Shown: positions 46,207-55,062, numbered from the stretch's first letter. The stretch is 64,000 nucleotides of DNA from Paenibacillus taiwanensis DSM 18679 (GCF_000425125.1 NZ_AULE01000031.1:1-64000); one strand, 5' to 3'. Numbers and translations: made by a program. Notes: generated from the sequence alone by a model not told the origin.

Positions 46207-47199
46207 ATGAAATGGATCTACAGGAAATGGAAACCTCTTTTACTCACCTTTACCTTGATACTTATAGCGGGTACAGGTTCGTATGTATGGTGGCTTTATG
46301 ACAGCTTGAACAGCTTGAGCAAGGATCAACAGCACACTCGGTTCCCGACCTCAAGCGTTGCCACAATGGGCACGAAGCCTGCTCCTGAACCACCAAAGTG
46401 GGAAGGCGAAGAGCGTGTTAACATTTTGTTATTGGGTGCCGATACACGCGGTCTTCAGAAGACGGACAGCCCGCGCACCGATTCCATGATTATAGCTTCC
46501 ATTGATCCGTTAACGAAGAAAGCTCACCTGATGTCTGTCATGCGAGATACTGTCGTGGATATTCCGAACATAGGGCAAGATCGCGCCAACACTGTGCTTC
46601 AGGCGGGTGGTCCCCAGCTTGTGATGCAGACGATCGGCAGATGGACAGGTCTCGATATTCAATATTATGTCTATACCGACTTTGAGGGCTTTATTGCGCT
46701 TATCGATGCTCTGGGAGGCATTGAGATGGACGTCGAGAAAGATATGGACTACACAAGCAAAGCTGACAAACACCAGTACGATATTCATCTTAAAAAAGGC
46801 AGGCAGCTGCTTGACGGCAGCAGCGCGCTCCAATACGTTCGCTTCCGGCACGATGCATTGTCCGATTACTCGCGTACGAAGCGTCAGCGTGAAATGCTCT
46901 CCGCAGTCGCCCAGAAGATGAAATCCGCTTGGTCAATTTTGACATTTCCGAGCTTGATTCACAAAATGTCACCCTACGTGGAGACTAACTTAACAGCTGA
47001 TGACATGATCAAGCTTGGGGTGCTTGGAATGCAAATCGATGTGGGGCCCAGTCAGCAGCTTCCGCCGACAGATTTAATAGTGGAAAAACGTATTCATAAC
47101 GCCGCAGTGCTCGGGGTAAAGAGTGAAGAGGAGCTGCGGATGTACATTAGGCAATTGCTTGAAGAGAATGGTGCTGCAACCTCTGTCGCCCCCCACTAA
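46207..47199 (+). CDS. LytR-CpsA-Psr (LCP) family cell-wall glycopolymer transferase
   Basis: Attaches teichoic acids or other glycopolymers to peptidoglycan at the outer membrane face. The 330-aa protein has a short cytoplasmic start, one membrane helix (residues about 10-30) and the extracellular LCP domain. In it, NILLLGADTRGLQKTDSPRTDSMIIASID holds the conserved Asp/Arg residues (positions about 75-103), VMRDTVVDIP follows, and ALQYVRFRHDALSDYSRTKRQR near residue 220 holds the Arg that contact polyprenyl phosphate. ATG 46207 has GGAG eight bases upstream; the frame open to 46135 has no conserved content. Confidence 0.92.
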   Translation: MKWIYRKWKPLLLTFTLILIAGTGSYVWWLYDSLNSLSKDQQHTRFPTSSVATMGTKPAPEPPKWEGEERVNILLLGADTRGLQKTDSPRTDSMIIASIDPLTKKAHLMSVMRDTVVDIPNIGQDRANTVLQAGGPQLVMQTIGRWTGLDIQYYVYTDFEGFIALIDALGGIEMDVEKDMDYTSKADKHQYDIHLKKGRQLLDGSSALQYVRFRHDALSDYSRTKRQREMLSAVAQKMKSAWSILTFPSLIHKMSPYVETNLTADDMIKLGVLGMQIDVGPSQQLPPTDLIVEKRIHNAAVLGVKSEEELRMYIRQLLEENGAATSVAPH

Positions 47200-47352
47200 T
47201 AGCAGCGAATACTCGAAAGTGGGAATACCTCTGACATAACCTATAACAATTTAACTCGTTGACGTTACTTGTAGGATTCAGGTTTGCAGCCATCTGGCTC
47301 AGACCAGCAAGTTAATCATTCAACGACCACCATAAGGAGATGGAGAAACTTG

Positions 47353-48672
47353 ATGATGCAACCTCGCGAACGCTCCGCACAATTATACGAAGAAGCACTT
47401 GAACATATCGTAGGCGGGGTAAACAGCCCTTCCCGCTCGTTTAAAGCAGTAGGCGGTGGTGCGCCTGTCTTTATGAAACGCGCGCAAGGCGCCCATTTCT
47501 GGGATGTGGACGGCAATACATATATTGATTATCTCGCGGCCTACGGCCCGATTATTACTGGGCATGCCCATCCGCACATTACACAGGCGATTACACGAGC
47601 GGCTGAAAATGGTACGCTGTACGGCACGCCTACGGAACTGGAAATTCAACTGGCGCGGATGCTCAAATCCGCTATCCCTTCAATGGACAAAGTACGCTTC
47701 GTCAATTCTGGAACTGAAGCGGTCATGACAACGATTCGTGTTGCCCGTGCCTATACGAAGCGCAACAAGATTATTAAGTTTGCCGGCTGTTACCACGGCC
47801 ATTCGGATTTAGTACTTGTGGCGGCTGGCTCCGGCCCTTCGACACTTGGTATACCAGATAGTGCCGGCATTCCTGCCAGCATCGCCCAAGAAGTCATCAC
47901 GGTGCCATTTAACGATCTCCCTAGCCTCAAGGCTGCGCTCGAACATTGGGGAGAGGATGTTGCCGCCGTAATGGTTGAGCCTATTGTTGGCAACTTTGGT
48001 ATGGTAATGCCCCATGAAGGATATTTGGAAGGACTATGCAAGCTAACACGTGAATATGGCGCATTGGTCATCTACGATGAAGTTATTAGCGCCTTCCGCT
48101 TCCATTATGGATCGACACAGACATACAGTGTCTTTTCGGATCATGCTGCTATTGAGCCTGACTTGACTGCACTTGGCAAAATTATTGGTGGAGGACTGCC
48201 AATTGGTGCCTACGGTGGACGCAAGCACGTTATGGAGCAAGTCGCGCCGCTCGGGCCTGCTTATCAGGCAGGCACAATGGCAGGCAATCCAGCCTCCATT
48301 GCGGCAGGTATTGCTTGTTTGGAAGTGCTGCAAGGCGAAGGCGTATATGAACGTATGGAAGAGCTTGCTATCCGCTTGACTGCTGGCATCCAAGAAGGGG
48401 CTGCTCGTTACGGCATTCCGCTGACGATTAACCGGATTCGCGGCTCCTTTTCAACACACTTCTGTAACCATCCGGTTACCAATTATGAGCATGCTCAGGA
48501 CACGGATACAGAAGCGTTTGCCGCTTACTTCCGACACATGCTGAATCAGGGTATTAATTTGGCTCCGTCCAAATACGAAGCCTGGTTCCTCACCACTGCG
48601 CATACCGATGAGGATATCGCCAAGACGATTGAAGCTTCACATGAGAGCTTCCGTCGAATGGCCCAAAGCTAG
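47353..48672 (+). CDS. Glutamate-1-semialdehyde 2,1-aminomutase (second-copy type)
   Basis: PLP enzyme that converts glutamate-1-semialdehyde to 5-aminolevulinate for tetrapyrrole synthesis. About 439 aa. Features: [16 protein letters not shown] near the start, [28 protein letters not shown], and [18 protein letters not shown] with the PLP Lys. GGAG lies seven bases before ATG 47353. No other hem genes are adjacent, so this is probably the extra GsaB/HemL2-type copy found in many Bacillales, while the main hemL would lie in the hemAXCDBL operon elsewhere. This assignment is an inference. Confidence 0.88.
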   Translation: MMQPRERSAQLYEEALEHIVGGVNSPSRSFKAVGGGAPVFMKRAQGAHFWDVDGNTYIDYLAAYGPIITGHAHPHITQAITRAAENGTLYGTPTELEIQLARMLKSAIPSMDKVRFVNSGTEAVMTTIRVARAYTKRNKIIKFAGCYHGHSDLVLVAAGSGPSTLGIPDSAGIPASIAQEVITVPFNDLPSLKAALEHWGEDVAAVMVEPIVGNFGMVMPHEGYLEGLCKLTREYGALVIYDEVISAFRFHYGSTQTYSVFSDHAAIEPDLTALGKIIGGGLPIGAYGGRKHVMEQVAPLGPAYQAGTMAGNPASIAAGIACLEVLQGEGVYERMEELAIRLTAGIQEGAARYGIPLTINRIRGSFSTHFCNHPVTNYEHAQDTDTEAFAAYFRHMLNQGINLAPSKYEAWFLTTAHTDEDIAKTIEASHESFRRMAQS

Positions 48673-48705
48673 CTCATCTTCGTGATCACGTAGGAGCTTA
48701 ACAAC

Positions 48706-48748
48706 AATACCCCCGTATTCGCAATTAGCGAATACGGGGGTATTTAAG
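48706..48748 (+). terminator. Terminator after the aminomutase gene
   Basis: A perfect 17-bp stem (48706-48722 with 48728-48744) with a 5-base loop, followed by a short TTTAAGTT tail. It could act in both directions. Confidence 0.85.
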
Positions 48749-48807
48749 TTCGGGATAACGCTAACAGTTAGCTGCAATCGCTTACCTGTAATCCTGTGAA
48801 TCATCAA

Positions 48808-48984
48808 CTATCCTTGTTCATTCATCTTGTCTGTATAATACACAGCGACACTAATACAAGCGGCTCCCATCAGCCAGCTTACGATCACCTGCCACACCTG
48901 CTTCAGGTCTATAAGTAAGCTGCACGCAATAAACAGTAAAGCCCCTATACAATTACACCATACAATCAGGCGGTACTTCAGCAT
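48808..48984 (-). CDS. Small membrane protein (58 aa), unknown function
   Basis: A short reading frame beginning MLKYRLIVWCNCIGALLFIA and ending TDKMNEQG. It has two hydrophobic helices (residues about 5-25 and 30-50) separated by the charged DLK turn, so a hairpin in the membrane is likely. GGGGGA and GGAAGC lie upstream of the ATG as possible ribosome binding sites. No homologue is recognised. It is flanked by the aminomutase terminator and the PTS terminator and has no other gene in its transcript. The remaining 48985-49138 holds no gene. Confidence 0.55.
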   Translation of the reverse strand: MLKYRLIVWCNCIGALLFIACSLLIDLKQVWQVIVSWLMGAACISVAVYYTDKMNEQG

Positions 48985-49133
48985 GCTTCCGATTCCCCCG
49001 TCCGCACATGAATGTCCTTGATTATGTCTTCTTTTGAAAATGGAAATAGGAATACTGTACCATTCTAATTATAACGATATGAGTCATTAGACTCAATAAT
49101 GTTTTGTTTTTTACAGGTGAACATTAGGATCTA

Positions 49134-49197
49134 TAACAAAACACCCCGCAACGGATGTGCGTTATTCAACGGAATAACGAACCCATTGCGGGGTGTT
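49134..49197 (-). terminator. Terminator of the GlcT-controlled IICB gene
   Basis: A 12-bp stem AACACCCCGCAA/TTGCGGGGTGTT (49140-49151 with 49186-49197), with an inner GTTATTC/GAATAAC hairpin, is followed on the minus strand by TTGTTAT. Confidence 0.8.
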
Positions 49198-49244
49198 CTA
49201 TTCATGAAGCTTTGTCACACTTCTCACGTTAGACACGTTTAAAG

Positions 49245-50690
49245 TTAGAGCTTCTTAATTTCTTCTTTAAGCAGCTCAGACTGGGTACCGAATACCACTT
49301 GTACGTTACCTTTGCCTAATCGCATAATACCTGCTGCTCCCAACGCCTTCAATCCAGACTCGTTAACCAAGCTGTCATCTTTCAGCGTCAGACGAAGACG
49401 AGTAATACAAGCTTCGTTTGTAATGATGTTATCTTTGCCGCCGATATTTTCCAATACTTTAACAGCTTTTTCTTTAAGTGTGCTATTAGCTGCACTAGCT
49501 GTTGCCGCACTGGACTCTTCTGTTTCGACTTCGCGTCCAGGTGTCTTCAGGTTCAGCTTCACGATAAGGAAGCGGAATAAGAAGTAGTAAACTACGAAAT
49601 ATACAAGTCCGATTGGGATCAGCAGCAATGGCTTAGTCGCAAGCGGGAAGTTAAGCGCATAGTCAATGAATCCGGCCGAGAAGCCAAAGCCGTGCTTGAT
49701 TCCCCACAAAGCAGTAATTACACCAGAGAGGCCGGACAATACAGCATGCACTACGAACAATACAGGAGCCGCAAACATAAACGCAAACTCGATTGGTTCT
49801 GTTACACCTGTCAGGAATGAAGCAAATGCAACCCCCATAAAGATCGATGCTACAGCTTTACGTTTTTCAGGACGCGCAGTGTGAATAATGGCAAGCGCTG
49901 CACCTGGCAAAGCAAACATCATAATCGGGAAGAAGCCTGTCATAAACATACCTGCTGATTTGTCTCCTGCGAAGAAGCGAGTAATATCGCCTTTCACAAC
50001 TTCACCTGCAGCATCTGTAAATGTACCCAATTGGAACCACGCAATGTTGTTCAAGATATGATGCAAGCCCGTTGGAATTAACAAACGGTTAGCTACCATA
50101 AAGCCACCAGAACCAATTGCACCTAAACCAACAACCCAGTTACCGAATGAATCAATCGCTTGTTGTACAGGACCCCAAACAATCGCAAAAGCAAGACCGA
50201 TAATAATAATGGAAACGGATGTAACCATCGGAACAAATCGTTTTCCGCCAAAGAATCCTAACCAATCAGGCAACTTGATATTATGATACCTATTGTACAT
50301 AAAGGCAGCCAAGCACCCTGCTAATATACCACCTAATACACCCATATCCAATTTCAAGTCATCCGGAATGAAGCTGAAAATACCAGGAGTGATCTCCAAT
50401 ATTTTCATAAGAATAATATGAGCAAGCACTGCCGCTAGTGCAGCAACTGCATCTCCCGCTAATCCTATTGCAATAGCTACTGCAAATATGAGCGGTAATT
50501 GTTTAAAGATGGTATCCCCACCTGCAAGTAAAAATGGAGCTACATAATGGTTCAAAAACTCGCCTGCAGCGCCCATGTGAAAATCTTTCACGTAGTCAAT
50601 AGCGCCGAATCGAAGTAAAATTGCCGCCGCCGGAAGAGTTGCTACCGGAAGCATCAATGCTCGACCAATTTTTTGCAAAAAGGCTAGCAT
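49245..50690 (-). CDS. PTS transporter IICB component, N-acetylglucosamine/glucose type
   Basis: Imports and phosphorylates a sugar; the sequence resembles NagE/NagP-type IICB. The 481-aa protein has the EIIC domain (residues about 1-370: KIGRALMLPVATLPAAAILL, GFFGGKRFVPMVTS, GVTEPIEFAFMFAAPVLF) and an EIIB domain (about 405-480) with phosphorylated Cys in NEACITRLRLTL. No IIA domain is fused. AAGGAGG lies eight bases before ATG 50690. It is transcribed after glcT and preceded by a RAT/terminator pair, so it needs GlcT for expression. The presence of a ptsG-type RAT favours glucose, the sequence GlcNAc; the substrate is open. Confidence 0.88.
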   Translation of the reverse strand: MLAFLQKIGRALMLPVATLPAAAILLRFGAIDYVKDFHMGAAGEFLNHYVAPFLLAGGDTIFKQLPLIFAVAIAIGLAGDAVAALAAVLAHIILMKILEITPGIFSFIPDDLKLDMGVLGGILAGCLAAFMYNRYHNIKLPDWLGFFGGKRFVPMVTSVSIIIIGLAFAIVWGPVQQAIDSFGNWVVGLGAIGSGGFMVANRLLIPTGLHHILNNIAWFQLGTFTDAAGEVVKGDITRFFAGDKSAGMFMTGFFPIMMFALPGAALAIIHTARPEKRKAVASIFMGVAFASFLTGVTEPIEFAFMFAAPVLFVVHAVLSGLSGVITALWGIKHGFGFSAGFIDYALNFPLATKPLLLIPIGLVYFVVYYFLFRFLIVKLNLKTPGREVETEESSAATASAANSTLKEKAVKVLENIGGKDNIITNEACITRLRLTLKDDSLVNESGLKALGAAGIMRLGKGNVQVVFGTQSELLKEEIKKL

Positions 50691-50863
50691 GACATGTTCC
50701 TCCTTCATGTGAATAAGTAAAGTATGGATAAAAGGTTAAAGAATTATTCGATAACCTGTCATCACCGTTAGGGATGATAATTAAAGCGTTAACACTTTCT
50801 AAAGATGGGACCGTCGAGGTCTAAGAACAGGTCCTTGATGAAGCGGTTACTTCTTGTATCAGA

Positions 50864-50947
50864 ACAAAAAAAGCATGAGCCTGCAGCATGTGTGTAATTA
50901 CCTATACCCGTTATGGATATAGGTCACACATTCCCGCAAGCTCATGC
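50864..50947 (-). terminator. Terminator overlapping RAT 1 (GlcT-controlled)
   Basis: On the minus strand GCATGAGCTTGC (50936-50947) pairs with the GC-rich GCAGGCTCATGC (50873-50884) and is followed by seven T. Its 5' arm shares bases with the RAT, so the two structures exclude each other. An inner hairpin fills the loop. Confidence 0.88.
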
Positions 50948-50969
50948 CTAGTCGTACTAGTAACACGCT
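50939..50969 (-). promoter_or_regulatory. RAT 1: antiterminator target upstream of the IICB gene
   Basis: On the minus strand this reads GTGTTACTAGTACGACTAGG plus CATGAGC, close to the B. subtilis ptsG RAT bound by GlcT. It is identical over 31 bases to RAT 2 at 55112-55142. GlcT bound here would prevent the overlapping terminator. Confidence 0.88.
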
Positions 50970-50981
50970 TGTAACGTGGAA

Positions 50982-51842
50982 TTATTCAAAATCCTTCTGA
51001 AACAATCGGTACAGGTGCATCGCAATGTATGCAACCTCATCATCTGATACATTCATATTCAACGTCTTCGCCATTAATGCCCCGCATTCCTTCGCTACTC
51101 CAAATTCATACGGCACCATATCCATCAGCTTATCCCGAAATGGATTACGTGAATGTTCACCTTGGCGAATCCGTTCAATCGCAAATCGTAAATGGGTTAT
51201 TAATCGCAAGTAATCAATACTATCCTTAGGGATCTGGCTGCCTCGTCGCTCTTCAATGAGAACGACCAGTTCTTTCAGCAAGTGATTGTACTGCACCACA
51301 TTACCTACGGGAACATGAGCCACAGCAGATTGAATATGAATGGTCAGGAAGCCAATCTCGTCTTCCGGAATGACAATTCCAAATGCAGAACCGATTAACT
51401 CAGCTGCTTGGGTTGCTACTTCATACTCCTTAGGATTCAACGTGCGTATTTCCCAAAGAAACGGATTCTCTATCGAAATATCATGTCGGATTCGGTATAA
51501 GGCATATTCAATGTGGCTTGGAAGAGCCAAATGAATGTGCTCATTCAGATCAGGTGTCAGTTGTTCGGATACCAAGGAAATAATTCGCTCGGACACCATA
51601 ATAACTTCGGCGTCAATCTGCTCCAGAATCATCTGATACTGTGATAAATGCTGCTCACTAGCCAGCGAGAACTTCTTCTCAATGCGAGCATCGGAATGCT
51701 CTATGGAAGCGCTTGGCTTCGCACCAAACCCGATTCCCTTGCCCATGAGAATAGTTTCTTTGTTCGACCACACATCGTTTGCCAATACGACATTGTTGCT
51801 TAATGCACGTATAATCTCAAAGCGACGCTCGTCCGACAACAT
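50982..51842 (-). CDS. glcT: BglG family transcription antiterminator, GlcT-like
   Basis: RNA-binding antiterminator that lets PTS genes be transcribed when sugar is present. The 286-aa protein has the CAT RNA-binding domain (residues about 1-60: IIRALSNNVVLAND, ILMGKGIGFGAKP) and two PTS regulation domains: PRD1 (about 65-170, with LPSHIEYALYRI and the phosphorylatable His) and PRD2 (about 175-286, with RLITHLRFAIERI and MHLYRLF). AAGGAG lies four bases before the ATG. Two identical RAT targets are in the window, before the IICB gene and before crr. A cre-like site lies in its own leader. Confidence 0.92.
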   Translation of the reverse strand: MLSDERRFEIIRALSNNVVLANDVWSNKETILMGKGIGFGAKPSASIEHSDARIEKKFSLASEQHLSQYQMILEQIDAEVIMVSERIISLVSEQLTPDLNEHIHLALPSHIEYALYRIRHDISIENPFLWEIRTLNPKEYEVATQAAELIGSAFGIVIPEDEIGFLTIHIQSAVAHVPVGNVVQYNHLLKELVVLIEERRGSQIPKDSIDYLRLITHLRFAIERIRQGEHSRNPFRDKLMDMVPYEFGVAKECGALMAKTLNMNVSDDEVAYIAMHLYRLFQKDFE

Positions 51843-51883
51843 AAAGCTCCTTCCTCATGAGTAATGCAAAGAGAAGTTGGTTG

Positions 51884-51897
51884 TGGAAACGTTTTCG
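51884..51897 (-). promoter_or_regulatory. cre-like site in the glcT leader
   Basis: On the minus strand CGAAAACGTTTCCA matches the catabolite-responsive element TGWAANCGNTNWCA at all but two defined positions. It lies downstream of the promoter, where CcpA would act as a roadblock. Confidence 0.5.
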
Positions 51898-51927
51898 CTT
51901 CTTGGCGTTCAGCCGAAACGTAACCCC

Positions 51928-51956
51928 ATTTTAAGTCAAGCATTTTCGAAAGTCAA
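51928..51956 (-). promoter_or_regulatory. glcT promoter
   Basis: On the minus strand TTGACT is followed after 17 bases by TAAAAT, about 85 bases before the glcT start codon. Confidence 0.7.
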
Positions 51957-52060
51957 CTCATAATATGATTATATTCTGTTTCCTGTCCAAATATAGCTTC
52001 TTCTCTAAAATAACCATTTTTGAACTACCCAATTTTAAAATAACTTGCGTCAAAAACGTG

Positions 52061-52095
52061 ATAGAGGAAGGGCTTATAGGCGCCCTTCCTTCTAT
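52061..52095 (-). terminator. Terminator after ptsI
   Basis: On the minus strand a stem of about 14 bp with one mismatch (52081-52095 with 52061-52074) starts six bases after the ptsI stop. The T run (TTTTT) follows only after CACG. Confidence 0.65.
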
Positions 52096-52100
52096 ATGTG

Positions 52101-53840
52101 CTACAGCATCAGTTCTTGAACCGCAGGTACACGCTCGTGAACGAGTCGTTGAATATCCTCTTCATGCTCCATCATCAATGCCTCTTCAGCCAACTGCTTC
52201 AGTTCATCGCGATTCAGACGATTGATCAACACACGCGCAGGCAAAACAGAGCTTGCACTCATGCTGAACTCATCGAGGCCAAGACCAAGCAAGACTGGAA
52301 TAGCCGTCAAGTTGCCGGCCATCTCGCCACACATACCAGCCCATTTGCCTTCCTTATGCGCTGCATCAATGACCATACGAATCAAACGAAGCACAGCTGG
52401 GTTAAATGGCTGTGTAAGATGGGATACCTTCTCATTCATGCGATCCGCAGCCATCGTATATTGAACAAGGTCGTTTGTGCCAATCGAGAAGAAATCAACT
52501 TCCTTAGCCAGCTGATCCGCAATGATAGCGGCAGCCGGTACCTCGATCATCATGCCGACCTCCATGTTTTTGTTGTAAGCAATGCCTTCGGCATCCAGTT
52601 CTGCTTGTGTTTCCTTCAAAATTTCATTAGCCGCACGCAGTTCAGCAAGCGTAGAAATCATCGGATACATCAGCTTAATGTTGCCGTGTGCACTTGCACG
52701 TAGAATAGCCCGTAGTTGTGTCTTAAACAGATCTTTACGATCCAAGCAGATCCGAATGGCACGGTAGCCCAGGAATGGATTCATTTCCTTCGGCAGCTCC
52801 AAATACGGCAGCTCTTTGTCACCACCGATATCCAGCGTGCGAATGACGACTGGCTTATCCGCTCCTAACGTTTCCACTACTGTCGAGTAGCTATGGTACT
52901 GTTCTTCCTCGGTTGGGAAGCTGTCGCGCCCCATATAAAGGAATTCTGTACGGAACAAGCCTACACCCTCAGCACCGTTGTTGCGGGCGCCAAGCGCGTC
53001 TTGTGGATTGCCAATATTAGCAACAAGCTCTACTTCATGGCCATCAGCCGTGATTGAAGGCTTTTCTTTGTACAGCTTCATTTCTTCTTGACGTTTCTCA
53101 AACTTGGCTTTCATCTGTTCATACGTCGATAACGTTTCAGCATCTGGATTGACCAGGATTATCCCTTTTGCCCCATCCAAAATAATCATATCTCCGTCTT
53201 TCACCGTTTCGGTAGCGGATTGAAGACCGACAACAGCTGGGATCTCCATGGAACGCGCCATAATGGCAGAGTGCGAGGTGCGCCCACCGATATTGGTAGC
53301 AAAACCAGCCACTTTGCTGCGATCAAGTGTAGCGGTATCGGACGGCGTCAAATCGTGCGCAAACAACACAACTGCTTCATGAAAATCGCTAAGCGATGCG
53401 TTTCTCTTGCCGGTCAACACACTGAGAACTCGCTGGCTCACATCACGGAAATCGGATGCACGCTCGCGCATATATTCATTGTCCATACTTGTAAATATAT
53501 CGATCAATTGTTGGGTCACTTCCTGCAATGCAAATTCCGCATTTACAGCCTCTGAACGTACCTTTTCAATTGCTTGCCCGATAAATTCCTCATCTTGAAG
53601 CACCAGAATATGCGTCGCAAAGATCTCCGCATGGTGCTCGCCAAGCTTCGCTGCGGTATCTTCCTTGATCTGCTCTAATTCCGCCATTGCTTGATTTACA
53701 GCCTGTTGCAAGCGTGTTGCTTCCGCATCCACGTCTGCTGCTGCAATCTGTTTGCGTTCAACTACAGTTGTTTGCTCTTGCATAATAAATGCCGGTCCAA
53801 TTGCATAGCCAGATGCCGCTGCGATCCCTTTAAGTTGCAT
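52101..53840 (-). CDS. ptsI: Phosphoenolpyruvate-protein phosphotransferase (PTS enzyme I)
   Basis: Transfers phosphate from PEP to HPr, the first step of all PTS sugar uptake. The 579-aa length is usual. Features: HPr-binding helical region in the first 150 residues, phosphorylated His in GGRTSHSAIMARSMEIPAVVG near residue 190, PEP-binding domain with RTEFLYMGRDSFP, the IRTLDIGGDKELPY segment, and the C-terminal CGEMAGNL containing the active-site Cys. The start ATG has GGAGTGGAG upstream. It follows ptsH after a 142-bp gap, wider than in B. subtilis where ptsH and ptsI adjoin. Confidence 0.97.
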   Translation of the reverse strand: MQLKGIAAASGYAIGPAFIMQEQTTVVERKQIAAADVDAEATRLQQAVNQAMAELEQIKEDTAAKLGEHHAEIFATHILVLQDEEFIGQAIEKVRSEAVNAEFALQEVTQQLIDIFTSMDNEYMRERASDFRDVSQRVLSVLTGKRNASLSDFHEAVVLFAHDLTPSDTATLDRSKVAGFATNIGGRTSHSAIMARSMEIPAVVGLQSATETVKDGDMIILDGAKGIILVNPDAETLSTYEQMKAKFEKRQEEMKLYKEKPSITADGHEVELVANIGNPQDALGARNNGAEGVGLFRTEFLYMGRDSFPTEEEQYHSYSTVVETLGADKPVVIRTLDIGGDKELPYLELPKEMNPFLGYRAIRICLDRKDLFKTQLRAILRASAHGNIKLMYPMISTLAELRAANEILKETQAELDAEGIAYNKNMEVGMMIEVPAAAIIADQLAKEVDFFSIGTNDLVQYTMAADRMNEKVSHLTQPFNPAVLRLIRMVIDAAHKEGKWAGMCGEMAGNLTAIPVLLGLGLDEFSMSASSVLPARVLINRLNRDELKQLAEEALMMEHEEDIQRLVHERVPAVQELML

Positions 53841-53982
53841 GTCGGTTTCTCCACTCCTTTAGAAGATATAATACATAACGCGTATATAGTAAGGTTTTTA
53901 TCTCTATAGTCTAAAATTCCATGTAAAGCCTGATATCGACGAAAGGACGCAAGTCCCCCGTCTATTTGAATCACATCATAAA

Positions 53983-54243
53983 TTAGTCAAGTACAGACTC
54001 AATGATGCTTCCTACAGCTTCAAGTGCTTCTGCCGCTTGCTCGCCTTCGGTAATAACGGTAACGGAATCGCCTGCTTTCATACCTAGTGTCAATACGCCA
54101 GTAATACTTTTGGCGCTAACTTTGCGTCCGTTAAATTCCAAGGAAATTTGTGCATTAGCAAATTCGCTTGCTTTTTTCATGATAGCGCCAGCCGGGCGTG
54201 CGTGAATACCTTGTGGGTTTTTAATTGTAAATTGTTTTTCCAT
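53983..54243 (-). CDS. ptsH: Phosphocarrier protein HPr
   Basis: Passes phosphate from enzyme I to the IIA proteins and serves as CcpA corepressor when phosphorylated on Ser. The 86-aa protein has the catalytic His14 in GIHARPAG and the regulatory Ser46 in SAKSITGVLTLG, the site of HPr kinase, so full carbon catabolite control is expected. AGGAG lies nine bases before the ATG. It is preceded by an unusual repeat-filled spacer of about 244 bp after crr. Confidence 0.97.
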   Translation of the reverse strand: MEKQFTIKNPQGIHARPAGAIMKKASEFANAQISLEFNGRKVSAKSITGVLTLGMKAGDSVTVITEGEQAAEALEAVGSIIESVLD

Positions 54244-54273
54244 GATCGTTTGCTCCTATTCTTTAGTAAGGTG

Positions 54274-54328
54274 TGAAACCGCATGTCTTTTGTTAACTTT
54301 TGAAGTTTTAATGATTGCTGCGGTTTCA
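54274..54328 (-). repeat. 10-bp inverted repeat in the crr-ptsH spacer
   Basis: TGAAACCGCA (54274-54283) and TGCGGTTTCA (54319-54328) are perfect inverted repeats separated by 35 bases that include AACTTTTGAAGTT. There is no T run, so it is more likely an mRNA hairpin (processing or stability) than a terminator. Confidence 0.6.
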
Positions 54329-54493
54329 TTCATTTGTACAGCTTCGCTTCATTTATGTGTGAACTCATTTGTTTGTGTAGTTTCATGCATTTGGTCAGTT
54401 CATTTGTTTGGTCAGTTCAATCATTTACTTACTTCATTCATTGCTCAATTCATTCATTTGCTTAGTTCATCATTTGTGAGGCATCATTTATTT
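54325..54493. repeat. Degenerate 16-19 bp tandem repeats between crr and ptsH
   Basis: About nine tandem units on the plus strand, such as TTCATTTGTTTGGTCAG, TTCATTCATTTGCTTAG and TTTCATGCATTTGGTCAG, sharing TTCATTCATTTG followed by a variable 5-base part. They fill the spacer up to the crr stop codon. In the mRNA they read as repeated AAATGAATGAA. No known element matches. Confidence 0.75.
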
Positions 54494-54970
54494 CAAAGTA
54501 ATTTCCATCAATTCAGATGAGTTGGCCGTTGCTTGGCCTTGGTTCACTTTCAGCTCAGCTACAATGTCACCGTTTGCTACGATGATCGGTGTAATGACAG
54601 GCAATCCTGCTTCTTTAATTTGAGCGATATCAAAATCAATCAGCTTGTCGCCTTTTTTCACTTTGTCACCTGATTTCACATAGGTTGTGAACGGTTTACC
54701 TTGCAGTGAAACTGTGTTTACTCCAATATGAACCAGCAGCTCCAAGCCAGACTCATGTCCAAGCACCAAGGAGTGATGTGTGTCGATCAAATGAATGACG
54801 TGGCCATCAAAAGGTGCAACCAAGCTGCCTTGCTCAGGCTCGATCGCAATGCCGTCACCGATAATTTTTTGAGCAAAAGCCGGGTCTGGAACTTGCTCCA
54901 ATGGTACTACTTTACCTGTAATAGGTGCTGTAATTGAAATCGATTTTTTCTTTTTCCCAAATCCAAACAT
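54488..54970 (-). CDS. crr: PTS glucose-type IIA component
   Basis: Stand-alone IIA of the glucose family that carries phosphate from HPr to IICB proteins. The 160-aa protein has DGIAIEPEQGSLVAPFDGHV and the active-site pair of His66 in DTHHSLVLG and phosphorylated His81 in LLVHIGVNTVSLQGK. ATG 54970 follows GAGGAGG by seven bases. It can serve both IICB proteins in this window, since neither has its own IIA. It is the first gene after RAT 2, so crr-ptsH-ptsI are controlled by GlcT-type antitermination. Confidence 0.93.
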   Translation of the reverse strand: MFGFGKKKKSISITAPITGKVVPLEQVPDPAFAQKIIGDGIAIEPEQGSLVAPFDGHVIHLIDTHHSLVLGHESGLELLVHIGVNTVSLQGKPFTTYVKSGDKVKKGDKLIDFDIAQIKEAGLPVITPIIVANGDIVAELKVNQGQATANSSELMEITLK

Positions 54971-55062
54971 GAGAATTCCTCCTCGATTAGTCCATATTAT
55001 TGTCCGCAACGCTGTATCTAATGTTGGCCATAAGCTCTCTTCTGCGGCTACACAACAAAACC

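Noticed and set aside
52098-52703. 201-codon plus-strand frame inside ptsI
   Set aside because: Antisense to a highly conserved enzyme I gene, with no start signals.
54325-54493. Possible CRISPR array
   Set aside because: Units are only 16-19 bp, degenerate and without separate spacers; no cas genes in the window.
54242-54520. 92-codon plus-strand frame across the crr-ptsH spacer
   Set aside because: It is produced by the degenerate repeats and runs into crr antisense; no start signals.
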